DNA of 64,000 nucleotides from Adiantum capillus-veneris (GCA_014529385.2 CM043971.1:56665709-56729708), one strand, 5' to 3'; positions 10,931-22,204 are shown, counted from the first letter of the stretch. Made by a program: numbers and translations. The notes: generated by a model not told the origin, from the sequence alone.

Positions 10931-11942
10931 ATTGGTAGCATAATATTCAGTGCATTTGTTTAGTATCAAACATTAAATTCAATGTGATTTTCTATCATAA
11001 TCACTTGTTTAGGTTTAAAAATCAAGCAGTTCGACTAAGCTAGTTTGACCAAGCGAGGCGTTAGAGATCTTCTCTTAATACCATGGGAAATGCATTCCTA
11101 ATAATCAATGGTTACTTTAGGTTCTTAATCCGATTTAGGCAGATTGTGTGAAATGTAATAGGGCTTTCTAGTGGGCTTAGTCCCTATTGACCTTTAGCTT
11201 AAGTATTATAAAGGGATTTTACTAGTGTGATGAGCCTGGGGAGGGTAACAGTGTGACCCCCCAAAGTTACAAAATTAAAATGCTGGAAACAAAAGAACAA
11301 ACAAAAAAATCAAAGTGCCACAATATAAAATCTTAAGCGGTAAGATAATCTCAGCTTGATTTGGTACTTCACTCACATGTATCTCCTATGGTACTATAGC
11401 CCTAGAGGTTCCCAGTGTGGGCGCTTTTCCTTGAAAAGCAAAACACCCAAGGCATACAAAATAAGCACACACATCAAAATTGACTCACTGTGAAAAGACT
11501 TTGGGGGTCAAAGAAAAGGGAATCAGTCAGGCAATGATTTCATGAGCAATTCCTTTTATCGTAGCTTAACTATAAGGTCTTCTAGGTATAGCCTCTAGTC
11601 ATCCCTTGGACATAAAATACTTGGCTCTCGCAATTAAACAACTTAATTGACCAAAGAAAATTGAGGAGCTTGCCATGGTATTAATAGTTGACCTCTAGTG
11701 CCTTTCAACCATTAAATTAGCGACCCCAAACTTGTTTAATTTTTTACCTTCACAATTGTTTATGCATTTAATTATATTACAACTTGATGTTTATTGCTGA
11801 CAAATGATTTAAAATTTTGTTACCAATCAATTTGTCTACCTACAACTGTATATGCTTTTTAATTGTATATAAGGATGCACTTACTCTGCATTTTTTGTTT
11901 AATTTTGCAGTGAGATGACTGAAGAAGGCTAAGGACATTTAT
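10931..11942. other. AT-rich stretch without recognisable gene
   Basis: No convincing frame on either strand. A TATA-like TATTATAAAGG at about 11206 and a short C-run near 11260 may belong to an old LTR, but nothing here supports a firm call. Confidence 0.3.
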
Positions 11943-12020
11943 CTCAAATTCTCTTCCACCTCGACAACGAACTTCAACTCAATAGATTTCGAGGACGGAA
12001 TCTACATCAGGAAGGGGGGC
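11943..12020 (+). pseudogene. Extreme C-terminus of a gypsy polyprotein
   Basis: The translation NFNSIDFEDGIYIRKGGM runs directly into the purine tract AGGAAGGGGGGC (12009-12020). This FEDxIxxRKGG ending is typical of plant chromovirus-type gypsy polyproteins that read through their polypurine tract. Only about 25 codons survive; the rest of the element to the left is gone. Confidence 0.6.
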
Positions 12021-12058
12021 ATGTTAACCAACAAGTCAAACAGTGGAGTCAGCACTGC

Positions 12059-12430
12059 GCAACTAGGAAGCTTGGGGACTGCCCAACGCTCCCTATCGCT
12101 TGGTGTTGACCTTGGTATAACCGACGATAGAGACCCTTTTGGTGATGTGATTACAATTCATGCAATAGAGTTAATACTAGGCAAATAGGAGGCTTGGGGA
12201 TTGCCCAATGCTCCCTATCACTTGGTATTGACCTTAGGGTTAAAGATATACAAGAGGTAGTAGAGTCAATACTAGGCAAATAGGAGGCTTGGGGACTACC
12301 CAACACCACCTATCGCTTGGTGTTGACCTTGGTGACAAAGACATGATATACGACAGTGAAATCAACACCGGGCGATTAGGAGGCTTGGGGACTACCCACC
12401 GCCACCTATCTCTTGGTGTTGACCTTGGCA
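12059..12430 (+). repeat. Four tandem units in LTR U3
   Basis: Units begin near 12059, 12180, 12278 and 12373, each with AGGAGGCTTGGGGACT..CCC and TATCGCTTGGTGTTGACCTT variants. Spacing is 121, 98 and 95 bp. They lie upstream of the TATA box, where repeated enhancer-like units are common in LTRs. Confidence 0.8.
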
Positions 12431-12649
12431 AATAGGCATCAGCATATCCATGGACATTACATTGTTAGAGTCATGGGCCAGGCTTGTTGGTCCAATAGGA
12501 AAAGGGTAAGAGTGATCACCGATGAGAGGCGCACTCTAACTGGAACATTCAAGGGATAGTTGGCTAAGCATGGGTGCCTAGATGTAAACGGGCAAGCCCA
12601 TATAAAAGTCAATCTAAATCTAAAATACGGTATTCTCTCATTTGTGCAA

Positions 12650-12716
12650 TTGAAGAGTGTTCTTGCTCCATCTCCATCTTCTTCTTCTTCTTCTTCTCCT
12701 TCTGTGTGTGTTATGC

Positions 12717-12768
<52 letters not shown>

Positions 12769-12944
12769 TCGAGCATTACGAAGTGCTCTTGCTCCATCTC
12801 CATCTTCTTCTTCTTCTCCTTGTGTGTGTGTGTGTGTGTGTGTATAAGTAAGAGAGAGAGAGAGAGAGTGTGATCGAGCATTACGAAGTGCTCTTGCTCC
12901 ATCTCCATCTTCTTCTTCTCCTCCTTGTGTGTGTATGTGTATAC

Positions 12945-13014
<70 letters not shown>

Positions 13015-13030
13015 TCGAGCATTACGAAGG
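12650..13030 (+). repeat. Composite minisatellite with GA/GT microsatellites
   Basis: GCTCTTGCTCCATCTCCATC followed by TTC/TCC triplets occurs three times (12661, 12786, 12892). The units are separated by (GA)n and (GT)n tracts and by GATCGAGCATTACGAAG (12767, 12873, 13013). Apparent Ser/Leu or Glu/Arg-rich frames across this stretch are translations of the simple repeats. Confidence 0.8.
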
Positions 13031-13246
13031 CACGACGACGGCGAGGAGGTTGAGCACAGCACGGTGGTAGCTCCCTCTTCTTCGTGACAAGGAATCCTCC
13101 ACAAAGGAGAGTGTAGGGCGGTGAGTGAAGCACCCTTGCTCTCTTGAGCTTGCTAGATTAGTCTGGTTGTGTGCTTGCAGCCATTTGTGGCTCACACACA
13201 GTGTACGGAAAGTCCCTTGCATTGACACATGCGACGGATGCACACA

Positions 13247-13330
13247 TAGACCAATAAAAGAACAAAGTTCATGAAGATTTTTGGGTCTAGGCCATGATTG
13301 AATGGCTTCAATTTTCTTAGGGTCTACGTG
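13247..13330 (-). pseudogene. Chromovirus RT fragment downstream of the LTR insertion
   Basis: On the minus strand the sequence next to the LTR reads CACGTAGACCCTAAGAAAAT and translates as VDPKKIEAIQSWPRPKNLHE then LCSFIGLC, the segment that follows the HIVSGKGIYV block in gypsy RTs. The block that should precede it ends at 29676 on the plus strand. It is therefore the missing continuation of the chromovirus at 27430-29676. Confidence 0.8.
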
Positions 13331-14249
13331 TGTGGGACGCATGTCTAATCTCACCATCCTGTCTTATTGCAATATTAGCGAGAACCACGATTAAATTGTC
13401 AATCCATGGGACGAAGCTGCCTCGACTAGTGCATAGAGGCTACAAGAGTTGTCAATCTTTTGGAAAACAACTAATAACTTGCATCTAACTCCAGCTACAC
13501 TCAAGGACTGAAATCACCAAAAGCCAATCGCTCATCGGCAAACAAATCACATCCATTACAGCATCAAATCACGTCCAAATGTAACGAAACTTCTAGGACA
13601 TGTTTATAAGACCTAAGCACACATGCTTATGGTCTCAAACCCCACTTTAGGTCAACTTTCAAAATCGCAATTATTAACAGCATTGGATTTTTTACCTAGT
13701 CATTTTCGACCCAAAATGCATCTAAATGCTTAGCAATGATGCCCCAATACCCCGCCTATGCTTAGTTTTTTATTTGAAAGTGTAAATTCCTAGTTATGAT
13801 AAAATTATGCCGTGGGTCGGCGACGCCAAAAGCTACGCAATACTGTGAACTGCTTATGTCAATGCGTAGAGCTCTTACCTGCGGTTGCCACGTAACAAAC
13901 GCGACTGCAATGTGAGAACCGGGGAGGAAGTAGGAAGCACGAGAAGGAGAGCAGTGAGCGTCGTTAGGTCACGATGTGTATTTCATTATCCAAGAACTTA
14001 TGAAAAACTTACAAAAATTGGCTTCTACACCTTAGACAAGGTTTTTGGGTGGTCAAACTAATGATATGGAGTTCTACCAAAGCTGGGTTATGACAGGCTG
14101 ATACAATCTGGAAGCTTGTAGCCCTAGCTCATTAATTATAGAGTTTGTCTGAAAAAATAGGAGTTACAATATTCTCGATTTATCAAAATAATAAGTGGTT
14201 TACAAAGAGAAATTCGAAAAATGGTATCTGTGTTAGCTTGCTGCTAACA
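13331..14249 (-). repeat. 919-bp LTR (3' LTR of coiled-coil element)
   Basis: Reading the minus strand it starts TGTTAGCAGCAAGC, ends GCGTCCCACA and aligns along its whole length with 29677-30596, differing by scattered substitutions and small indels. It lies after the polypurine tract of the coiled-coil ORF and is flanked outside by CACGT. The partner LTR is flanked outside by TACGT. Confidence 0.85.
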
Positions 14250-14264
14250 TTCTCCCCCTCCTCG
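14250..14264 (-). promoter_or_regulatory. Polypurine tract
   Basis: The minus strand reads GCGAGGAGGGGGAGAA directly against the LTR start TGTTAGC. Confidence 0.75.
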
Positions 14265-14265
14265 C

Positions 14266-17200
14266 CTATGTCATCCCTTGACACAACTTTATGGGCTGAA
14301 ATAGTCTTCGGGCTGGCGAGGCAGTCTTTAAACGCATTCAGTGCCTTTTGGTATCTGATTTTTCTTTCTTTATCTGGCACTTGCAGAAACTGCATGGTCA
14401 CTCTGTTCTTCAGCTCCACCACTGAGTAGCCTACAAATCTTGAGGTGAGGTTGCTAATCACTGACGCAAATATCTTCGTTCGCCAAGTGAAGAATCCTGT
14501 GTAGAAAGCTTCCTCAAACGCAAACATATTATGTGATGGTAAGAACATACACCGGGCATAGAAGCCATAAAGGACTTCTTTGGAAGGCTAACCACTAAGA
14601 TCATTGCATAATCCTTTATGACCCTCGAGGAATGACATCCACCGGGCACCAGCTTGCTTTGGCTCATGAAAAACTTCAATACAGGTGAGCAGCATTCGGC
14701 ATATCTTATATAACATTGCGTAGGAGAGATCCGGTAGACTCTTGAAGAAAGACATGACGCCCGTTAGGGTTTTCACCATGTATTCCTCTGTGGCTTGTCC
14801 CTCCTCTGGAGCTGGCAGCATTGGGTAGTTCAGCTAGGTTGGCCGCTTCTTTGTCAGTGCCTCATGCTCATGCCAAGTCCTTACTCTAGGTACATGACAA
14901 AAAGTGGGATCTCTTTGCAGGACTGCAGGTGCTCTTGTGAATAGAATCAAATACCTCGGATTCTTGTTCAACCAGCTCAACCTCCACTTTGGGTGGTCTT
15001 TATCTGCGCTATCTGTTTGCATGTCTGCGTACAGTCTTTCTTTTACTTGGAGTAACTCCACCTTTATCAAGGGGTATGGCAGGGATTGTTGATGCCATTG
15101 AGCATTGATCTAATTGGGAGTGAGTTGAGTGACGTTGACAGAGTGAAGAACTCTCAACTCCCAATCCATCGCGGCCTTCCACTGCTCATCAACCTCTTGT
15201 GTCATTTTTTCTTTCAGTGCGTCCTCTTCATCTTTTGATAGCTGGACCATAGGTATTGTGTCTACATCTGTAATGTCTATCTAAAAATCATCGTCACCAC
15301 TTAGCTCTGCTGTGAACTGTGTGTCCAATTCAGCAAATGAGATCGAGGGCATATCTATTTGTGGTTGCTCTAAAGGGCCTGCCTCTTCCTTCGTTTCTGG
15401 CTTTCCATCTCTCAAGAGCTGGTTAATTCTTTAGAGCTCTGCTATTTCTTTTAGGAGCTCTTCGTCTCTCTGGGCCCGCATCAAAGTCAGGTCCCTGCAC
15501 TGAGATTGCTCCAGCTTTAACTCCAGCTCGAGGTCCTTGTTCTTCTTCTCCAATGCTTTATAGACCTCATTTGTTCCTTTGATCAAGCCACAGCTGGTGG
15601 ATTCTCTCTTATTTACCGCAAAAAGATTGCCTAATCATTTATTCTTTGTTTGGAGTATTGCAAAGAAGCATTTGCAACATCCAATTGCACTTGAATTTTT
15701 TGAGCTGACACGGTTGTCGTCAGAAGTTCATTGTTAACGTATGTAAGTTGTTCGTTTTCGCTTTGCAAGCATCTGATAATTTTGTGAGCAGATCACCTAG
15801 CTCTTCCATCTCTTTCTGCTTTCGATCTCTTGCTAGCTGATGTTGTGCAGCTTCGGCTTTCATCTCCTGCACTTGCCTTTGAAGATCGATGATGATGTTC
15901 ATTCTATCTTCTAACTCTCCTTGGAGAGCTTCAATCACCATCTCGAGTTCTTTAGCCTTTGTGTTGCGGCTAAGTGTTGCTCATCAAAATCTCTCTGTCA
16001 TATCTTGCATTTGCCTTGCATATTTTTTACTTGCAGTATTACCTCGTCATTAGACTACCAGTCCTCCTATCTTGGTAACTGATTTGATGTGCCTGTAGCC
16101 TCTTGTGTGTCCTTCTGTTGTGTCGTGACTGTTGGTTCTTCTTGTGTGGAGGTAGAGGGTTGGTCTTCTTCTTCTTTGTCATCCTGAGGCTTTGTGGATG
16201 CCTTAGCTGTTTCTTGCTGTGTGGAAGTAGAGGGTGTTTGCTCAAGCTTTGTGGTCTCTTTTGGTGCAAGACTCACTTCCTTTGTTGGCTCAAGTTCTTT
16301 ATCTTGTTGCTGCTCTTGTGTACCAGTAGGCTCTTGCACAGTGGTAGCCTCTTGTGCAGATTCATCTGTCTTTTGCTGTTCAGGCTTCTACATGGCTTCG
16401 AAGGCTTTCTCTTGTTCCGGCTCTGCTTCTTTTGACTCAAATTCTCTCTCTTTGGTGGTGTCTTTGCCTGCAGGTGATGGTGGTGGGCTTGGCATAGTGT
16501 TTTCTTGCTGTTCAGTAGACGGTGAAGTGGGTTTGGGAGACTCATAGCCTTGTTCTTGTGCTTCTTCCCTAGCTGTTTCCTCTACTTGTCTTTGTTCCTC
16601 TACCTCTTTTGCTTTCCGTGCCTCTTCTTGGGTTTCTTTCAGCTTGAGGGCTTCTGCTTCTTGGTACATTTTTTCTAGAGAGTGTTGGATCTTCAGCCTC
16701 TTTTCTCGTGTGATGCTTTGTCCTTGGGCCTTTAAGTCCACTAGGCACACATTTCTCTGGGGTGCTTGTTGGCTGCGTTGGTAGACATGTTTTTCTCTTT
16801 CAAAGCTAGCTTGCTTTTGCACTGGCTCTTCTTGGTTGGTGGCCACAGCTTTTCTCTTCATCTCTTCTCTACGAGCTCTCTTCTTCTCATTATCTGAGCT
16901 CTCGCTCTCTGCTGTACCTTTTCGGCGAGCTTTCAGCCGCGACTCTCCATCAGATTTGTAGGCTCTCTTTGCTGATCTTGTAGCTCCCGGAGATGGTTGT
17001 GCTACCAATATCCATGTGTTTTGGTCAGGGGCTGGTGGTAGATTGTCGGCCATGCCGATGGCATGGTACGCTATCCTTGTCAAGACTTCTGATGCACCCA
17101 AGTAAGTGATCTTCCCTTCTTTCTTGGTGCCCTTCAAGGTGGTCAGGACGTATTGGGCGTGGTCCACCGGTTGCCAGGTTGTTGACTTGAGAACTTGTGT

Positions 17201-17855
17201 GAAAGTGGTGGCAACCGTGTGATTTGGCGTAGTGTACCTTGGTGGCCTTTTTTGCCAAGAAGTTGAAGTGCTAATGGTATAACCAGGCTGGCTCTTCCAC
17301 TTGTTTGTGAATTAATCTGCAAAGCTAGCTACAGCAATCTCTTTGGTAAAAGTTCGTGCTGTTTTCCGGTCCCTTGCTCTCATGGTCATTCCTTCTATGG
17401 GCAGTCTGAGTGCTTTTGCCACTATATCTTTGGTTATTACCACTTCGACCTTATTTCTTGAGTGTCAGATATTTGGATAGTTCCATATTCTTTCATAGTG
17501 GACAAAAGCTCATAAGCTTTCTGGAAATCCACTCCGCAAGGCTCCTGTTCATAAAATTCTCTGAGTCCCAGCCTGCGGTTGGCTTCTTTCGTCTTAGGCT
17601 TCGCGGCAACATCATATACTTCCTTAGGTAAGAGAACTCCACCTAATGTCCCTCTTCACTCTTGAATCTACCAGTGAAGACGGTGGTATGATGCTCTTCT
17701 AGCTGTTCCTTGGAGAGGTATGCTGCCTTGGCTGCTTTGACTGAATTGGGGTCTAGTTGATATGCGGGTAGTTCCTGCAAATTTTCCTTTTGGTTGAGCT
17801 TCTTCTTGCTCTCTCTGCTGCTTGCATGGCTCCTATTCAATGAATAGAGTGTCAA
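14266..17855 (-). pseudogene. Coiled-coil protein of LTR element, second copy
   Basis: A broken gene of about 3.6 kb read leftward. N-terminal part (17855-17410): an unrecognised domain including GGVLLPKEVYDVAAKP and LREFYEQEPCGVDFQKAYEL. Middle (17260-16390): YLGASEVLTRIAYHAIGM, then a charged region with SESSDNEKKRARR and a long Glu/Lys/Gln coiled coil with Ser/Pro/Thr linkers. C-terminal globular domain (15070-14266): LSWLNKNPRYLI, RVRTWHEHE, YMVKTLT, PDLSYAMLYKICRMLL and AFEEAFYTGFFTW, matching 5500-6200 block by block. It also runs about 60 residues further than the other copy. Several stops and frameshifts make it non-functional. No protease, RT or integrase is present. Confidence 0.65.
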
Positions 17856-17859
17856 AGTT

Positions 17860-19310
17860 AGTCAATTTGTTGGTATTTTCTCTGAAATGTCCTTTAGTTT
17901 GAAATGCTGACAATTTTGGTCCAATTTGCTTCAAATCAAGTTTTGAGCAAGCATAGATGCATAAAAACATGCAAGGAACAAAACTGTAAAGTCAAAACAA
18001 TTTTTTGCAACCAAAGTAAATAATCGCGATTATTTATAGCTGAGTATGTTTTTCAACTTTTTGCAACTTTGGCTTCATAGGCTTGAAGTATATACCAAAT
18101 ACATACTCTGAATGAAATATGGGCTCATTTGGATACATAGGATGAAAATGGTACCAGATTTTTGCTTTAGGTCTCTGAAATAGTAGATATAAAGGAAATT
18201 TGAGATCTTGAGCTCCAAATTGGTTCAAACTTGGCTAGTGGGCTTAACACATCATGTACCTTGGATGTATGATGGCAAAATATCAAAACTCCCCCAATTT
18301 GGCTAGAAAGTAAATAATCGCGATTATTAACTTTTCTACCAAAATCAACATTTTTTGGTACAATTTGGTTCTAGGCATTGTATAGACCGTGTGTATGATA
18401 TATGAGGTGATTTGGATCAAGAAATGTTGTCCATAACCCAAAAATTGGCTTGCAAAGACTTCTTTGCGTTTTCTGGCAATTTTCCAAGTTATAGGTGCTC
18501 ATTTTGGCTCATAATTGATTTTTGGCATATAATAGGTGTGCACACATGATAGGTGAGGTGATGATACAATTTCCAAGCAAAAATGATGCAAAAGTAAATA
18601 ATCGCGATTATTTACAACAGTGACAAATTTTTTGCAAAGCTTACAACTTTTGACCTAGACACATTCTATACACCTAAAACAAGTCCTAAATTGAATTTGG
18701 TTAAGTTTGGTCATGTCGGCATCACTTTGTGCTTTGTTGACTCTGAAATCACCGTTTTCTGTGACTACACTACCTGTTGAGTTGGTCAGTCAACTTTGAA
18801 GCTTTGGACTTGTCCGCAACATAGTCGTGAAGCAACTCGTCCAATTCTGGCTCATTTGGAGTCAATTTGACCCCGTATGTCAAATTTGACGCTTTGTACC
18901 GAGCCATTTTTTGCTTTTCGAGGGCTTTGCTTGATTGATTTCACTAAACCAATCATATACGTTGTATATGGATCTCGTAGGTAAGCTATCTGTGGAGTCA
19001 AATCGGAATTCTGGCATTTGCCAAAAACCTAGCTTTTCTACTAATGACCCCCTCGACCCCTACTGAATGGTCAACGGATGGTATAGATAGGTTCTATCAT
19101 GTTAGGGCATATTGTAGTTCAATTCCCATATGATTTGGTCGAGCTCACACGCCGCTATGGTCAGTTTTTGGTCGTAGTTCTTCGTGCACTGCTCTATTTC
19201 TAGGGTTTTTTTTAGGGGTTTAGACTAGCTACCGGCCGTACAAAATGGATCATTGATGAGTAAAGAACTTACCCTTCATGTCTCGTGTGAGACGGTGCTA
19301 AAAACGGGCA
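17860..19310 (-). other. Retroelement leader with palindromic repeats
   Basis: Non-coding stretch upstream (minus sense) of the coiled-coil gene. It is built of diverged units of about 290 bp, each containing the palindrome TAAATAATCGCGATTATTTA or a near copy at 18017-18036, 18311-18330 and 18595-18614. The same structure is found on the plus strand at 30617-32560. Confidence 0.7.
18017..18614 (-). repeat. Three spaced 20-bp palindromes
   Basis: The first and third are perfect TAAATAATCGCGATTATTTA; the middle one has one altered base near its end. Start-to-start spacing is 294 and 284 bp. Confidence 0.85.
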
Positions 19311-19314
19311 ACTG

Positions 19315-19982
19315 TGGACACCGAAAAAGACGCGCGAAAGAGGTCAAAATCTCTCTCTGCAAAGGTTGCAAGTGGAAATGAGGTGGTTTTAGTTTACCTT
19401 GGATATCTATACCCGGACTTCCCGAACCAATTTTCCCCATATTCCTCCATTAGTCCTACTAGGCCGTGAAATTTATGTTCAACTCAAAAATTTCCCTGAT
19501 CGGATTCCTATAACTCATTCTGCAAGAATTTTGCAAAACTAGGCTTGGCCGCGCCCTAATTTAGGCTTCCCGCTTCCATCTTCTGATTTCATTTTTGTGT
19601 TTATATGCCTTGTCTTTTTTATCACCATCGTGTCTTTCATTTTCCATATGAGCTTCCCTACTATTTATTATTAATTTTTTACCTGTTTATTTAAAAAATA
19701 AAGAAAATAGCAAAATGCTCTAAAAAAGTAAAGTGAAGATCCAATAAATAAGAAAATCCATTGAAAAACACAGCATTATTATTTTTTGTTGGATTTTATA
19801 TTTTTAAGTCTCAATATCAATAATAATGATGAAAAATATCCAAAAAGGACTAATTTTTGATGATTTTTTGATAGTATATACACTATTTACACTCATCAAG
19901 AAGATATTATCAATGAATTTTCCCTTGATGATGAATTATAAGGGCATTATTAGGTAATTTTGTAAAAAATCACACGTTAACA
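19315..19982 (-). repeat. Putative gypsy LTR
   Basis: On the minus strand it begins TGTTAACGTGTG at 19982 just after a purine tract and may end near TGTCCACA at 19315. It is followed by TTTAGCACCGTC, a degraded likeness of the TTTGGCGCCGTT primer site at 30597. It would be the 3' LTR for the integrase/PR2/W-motif segment to its right and could also be the 5' LTR for a leader on its left. No partner LTR is present. Confidence 0.4.
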
Positions 19983-19984
19983 TC

Positions 19985-20006
19985 AAACTTTTTTCTCCCT
20001 CTTCAA
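19985..20006 (-). promoter_or_regulatory. Polypurine tract
   Basis: The minus strand reads GAAGAGGGAGAAAAAAGTTT two bases before the TGTTAACG LTR start. Confidence 0.5.
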
Positions 20007-20030
20007 ATATTGCCCTTAATTACTTAGTAT

Positions 20031-20633
20031 TTAGTACCCTTCCACCCCTCCTAGATGGCATACTCCGGGACGACTGTGTGCATGGGTTGAAGAATCATGT
20101 CTATGCATATCCATGGTTGGCTCTACCATGCTTTGAAGATCAATGCAATTCAAACCATTATGTTGTGCAAGAGCTGGGTCTTGAGTAATTAACTCAAAGG
20201 TTTCTGATGTCGATGTTTGTTGTTGATATCTTCCAAAGAGAAAATCTTGTAGCTTGTGTGCTCTATGTTTGATTGTACCATCAGGATTCTTCAGCACACT
20301 GATTGCTTGAGCTGTTGGTAGCACTTTAGTTTGCTGTCGAGCTTTTTCTCGCCATTGGTAGCTTGGTCTGCTTGGTGCTATATGGTGTGGTGGAGTCTTT
20401 TGAGACTTAACTCGCCATTGCTTGATTGGTTTTACAATGTGTGGAGAAGATAAGTTATCTTTTTTCTTCCAAACCAATTTCATGCTAGATTCCTTGCTTG
20501 GAGATGCTCTTCTTTGTGTTTTAACCCTTGGAACCTTCTTTTGTCTTGTCGGTGAAGTTTTAGGCACCCAGATCTAAATCAGTTTATCCTTAAGTTGTGC
20601 TTTTCGTACCCAAATTTGCATGACTCCTTGCAT
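20031..20633 (-). pseudogene. W-motif C-terminal protein, second copy
   Basis: Read leftward, the frame shows a series of tryptophan-basic motifs: QIWVRKAQL, then after a stop IWVPKTSP, LVWKKKD, QWRVKSQ and YQWREKARQ, in a Lys/Pro/Ser-rich background. It then ends with a Gln/Thr/Ser-rich tail before the polypurine tract. Order and position match 9546-10409, though motif sequence is more diverged. The stop near 20575 and lack of a start make it a pseudogene. Confidence 0.5.
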
Positions 20634-20635
20634 GC

Positions 20636-21130
20636 TACTTGTAATTTTCTTGTCGAGGGGATGGAGAAGATTGACTACTTTGTTGTTTGGTATGTTGATT
20701 GCTTCCTTTCCATTCCTCTTTGCTTGGTGCAATTGGAACAATGAGTTGCCCGCCTTTAGGTGATAGCTTTAGTTGGTTTGTATCCCAATATGGTATTTCT
20801 TTGTATGTTCGCCTCCAGGGAATTCCAAGAATCATCGTCTCATTCATGTGTTCATCTGGTAAGCATACAAACTAATGAGGACATGAACATCCATGTACTA
20901 TCACGTTCAGGTTGACTAGTCCCAATGTTCGAGTTGGGTTCTTGTTGCATCCTTTGATTGTCGCTATTCCTTCTGTCAATGCTTGACTTATTGCCTTCTT
21001 GTACGTGGAATAACTTACTGCATTCACTCTAGCTCTTGTGTCGACTAAGGCATTGGTGCTATGATTGTTGAGATGTACTTTGATACGCAGGTCCATTCCG
21101 TCTAACCAGTCATCATCTGTTGAAACTGCA
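20636..21130 (-). pseudogene. Second retropepsin-like domain (PR2), after integrase
   Basis: Minus-strand segments give DDWLDGMDLRIKVHLNNHST, then ALVDTRARVNAVSYSTYKKA (active-site Asp-Thr with Arg in place of Gly). ATIKGCNKNPTRTLG and, after a stop at about 20870, FVCLPDEHMNETMILGIPWR follow. That is a retropepsin fold order ending in the ILG strand. It sits downstream of the integrase C-terminal domain, so it is additional to the protease normally encoded before RT. Confidence 0.6.
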
Positions 21131-21272
21131 TCTTTAGGTAATTCCCATTGTCGGTCATCTGTTTCCAGAGTGTTGATGGGAATCGATATCTGTTGATTTT
21201 TTAGAGCATCTTTCCTTTTGAGTACCCGAAGCCGAGCTTCCTCTTGGGCTTCATCAATAACATGCTGTCATT

Positions 21273-21750
21273 TTATCCTCCTTTGCTTGGCTGCATGTAT
21301 TCTTTTGAGAAATTTATGGTTAGCGACAAATCGTATTTCTTTAAACAACATCCACTAATCCAATTAGCCATTGGTTCACCATCTAGGGTGGACAATTTTA
21401 CTGGTCCACTTGGAGATACATCTTTAATGATAAACAGTCCGTTTTCCTTTTTCTTAAACTTGGGAATGTGTTGCTTAAGGGAATAGACTAAAACTAAGTT
21501 CCCTTTCTTGACGATTTTTTTGATTAAGTGGGAATCAAAAAACTGTTCTTGTTTTTGCTTTTGTGCATAGATGTGAGCTACAGCAATTAGCCTTTGCTCA
21601 TCTAGCTTTTCCAAATCTTCAAGTCTTTCTGACAATTCATGTCCAGTCCACTCAAGCTTTCTTACTACCCTTAATGTCGGCAATAGAAATTCTATTGGCA
21701 GTATGGCATCCAAACCATAAACAAGGTTAACGGGTGTAGCATGTAAAGCT
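21273..21750 (-). pseudogene. Gypsy integrase C-terminal region
   Basis: The minus-strand frame reads ALHATPVNLVYGLDAILPIE, ELSERLEDLEKLDEQRL, KKGNLVLVYSLKQHIPKFKK and LDGEPMANWISGC. This is the conserved region after the catalytic glutamate through the integrase C-terminal beta domain of Ty3/gypsy. The 5' side stops at a GA microsatellite. The frame then continues into PR2 with a few stops. Confidence 0.75.
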
Positions 21751-21805
21751 GTTTTGAATGAAAACGTGCGCGCGCATGCGCACACACACACAAGCACACA
21801 CAGAG

Positions 21806-21808
<3 letters not shown>

Positions 21809-21871
<63 letters not shown>
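21809..21871 (+). repeat. (GA)n microsatellite
   Basis: About 63 bp of uninterrupted GA, next to a short CA/CG alternating stretch at 21766-21800. It truncates the integrase fragment. Confidence 0.95.
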
Positions 21872-21876
<5 letters not shown>

Positions 21877-22204
21877 CTATCACCTGTTACAATTGGTGTG
21901 ACATCTAACCCTTATAGGCTAAGGGCTTCAACATACTGCAAGCATCCAAGCCATGGCAAGAAATTAGTCTACAGATAGTGATCTTTTACATCGAATAGTG
22001 TACGAAGCCTCTACCAACCACCACTCAAAGGCAAAGCATGTTTCTTACAGGCACACAAGGGAGATTATGCAGAAATGAGGATCATGTGCAATGTTGCCCG
22101 CTAGACATGGAGAAGAGAAATAAGACATCCCAAGGACGAACAGGATGAGATGTGAAGATGCAGCTTAGAAGGCGGGTGCAGTAAGAGAAAAGCCCTTGTT
22201 TCAT

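Larger units (their letters stand above)
12022..13246 (+). repeat. Gypsy 3' LTR with internal tandem repeats
   Basis: Begins TGTTAACCAACAAG after the polypurine tract. The front third carries four tandem units, a TATA box CATATAAAAG is at 12599-12608, and the downstream part contains microsatellite-bearing repeats. The right edge is set at CACACA before the minus-strand chromovirus fragment that starts at 13247. No second LTR is available for checking. Confidence 0.5.

Noticed and set aside
12560-13133. Several overlapping Ser/Leu-, Arg/Glu- or His/Thr-rich reading frames on both strands
   Set aside because: They are translations of CT, GA and GT microsatellites in an LTR.
18017-18614. CRISPR-like spaced repeats
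   Set aside because: Repeats are palindromes of 20 bp at about 290-bp spacing inside longer diverged tandem units in plant retroelement leaders; spacing and context do not fit CRISPR.
21754-21978. Plus-strand frame with Arg-Glu repeats next to the integrase fragment
   Set aside because: It is the GA microsatellite; the minus strand holds the real integrase sequence.
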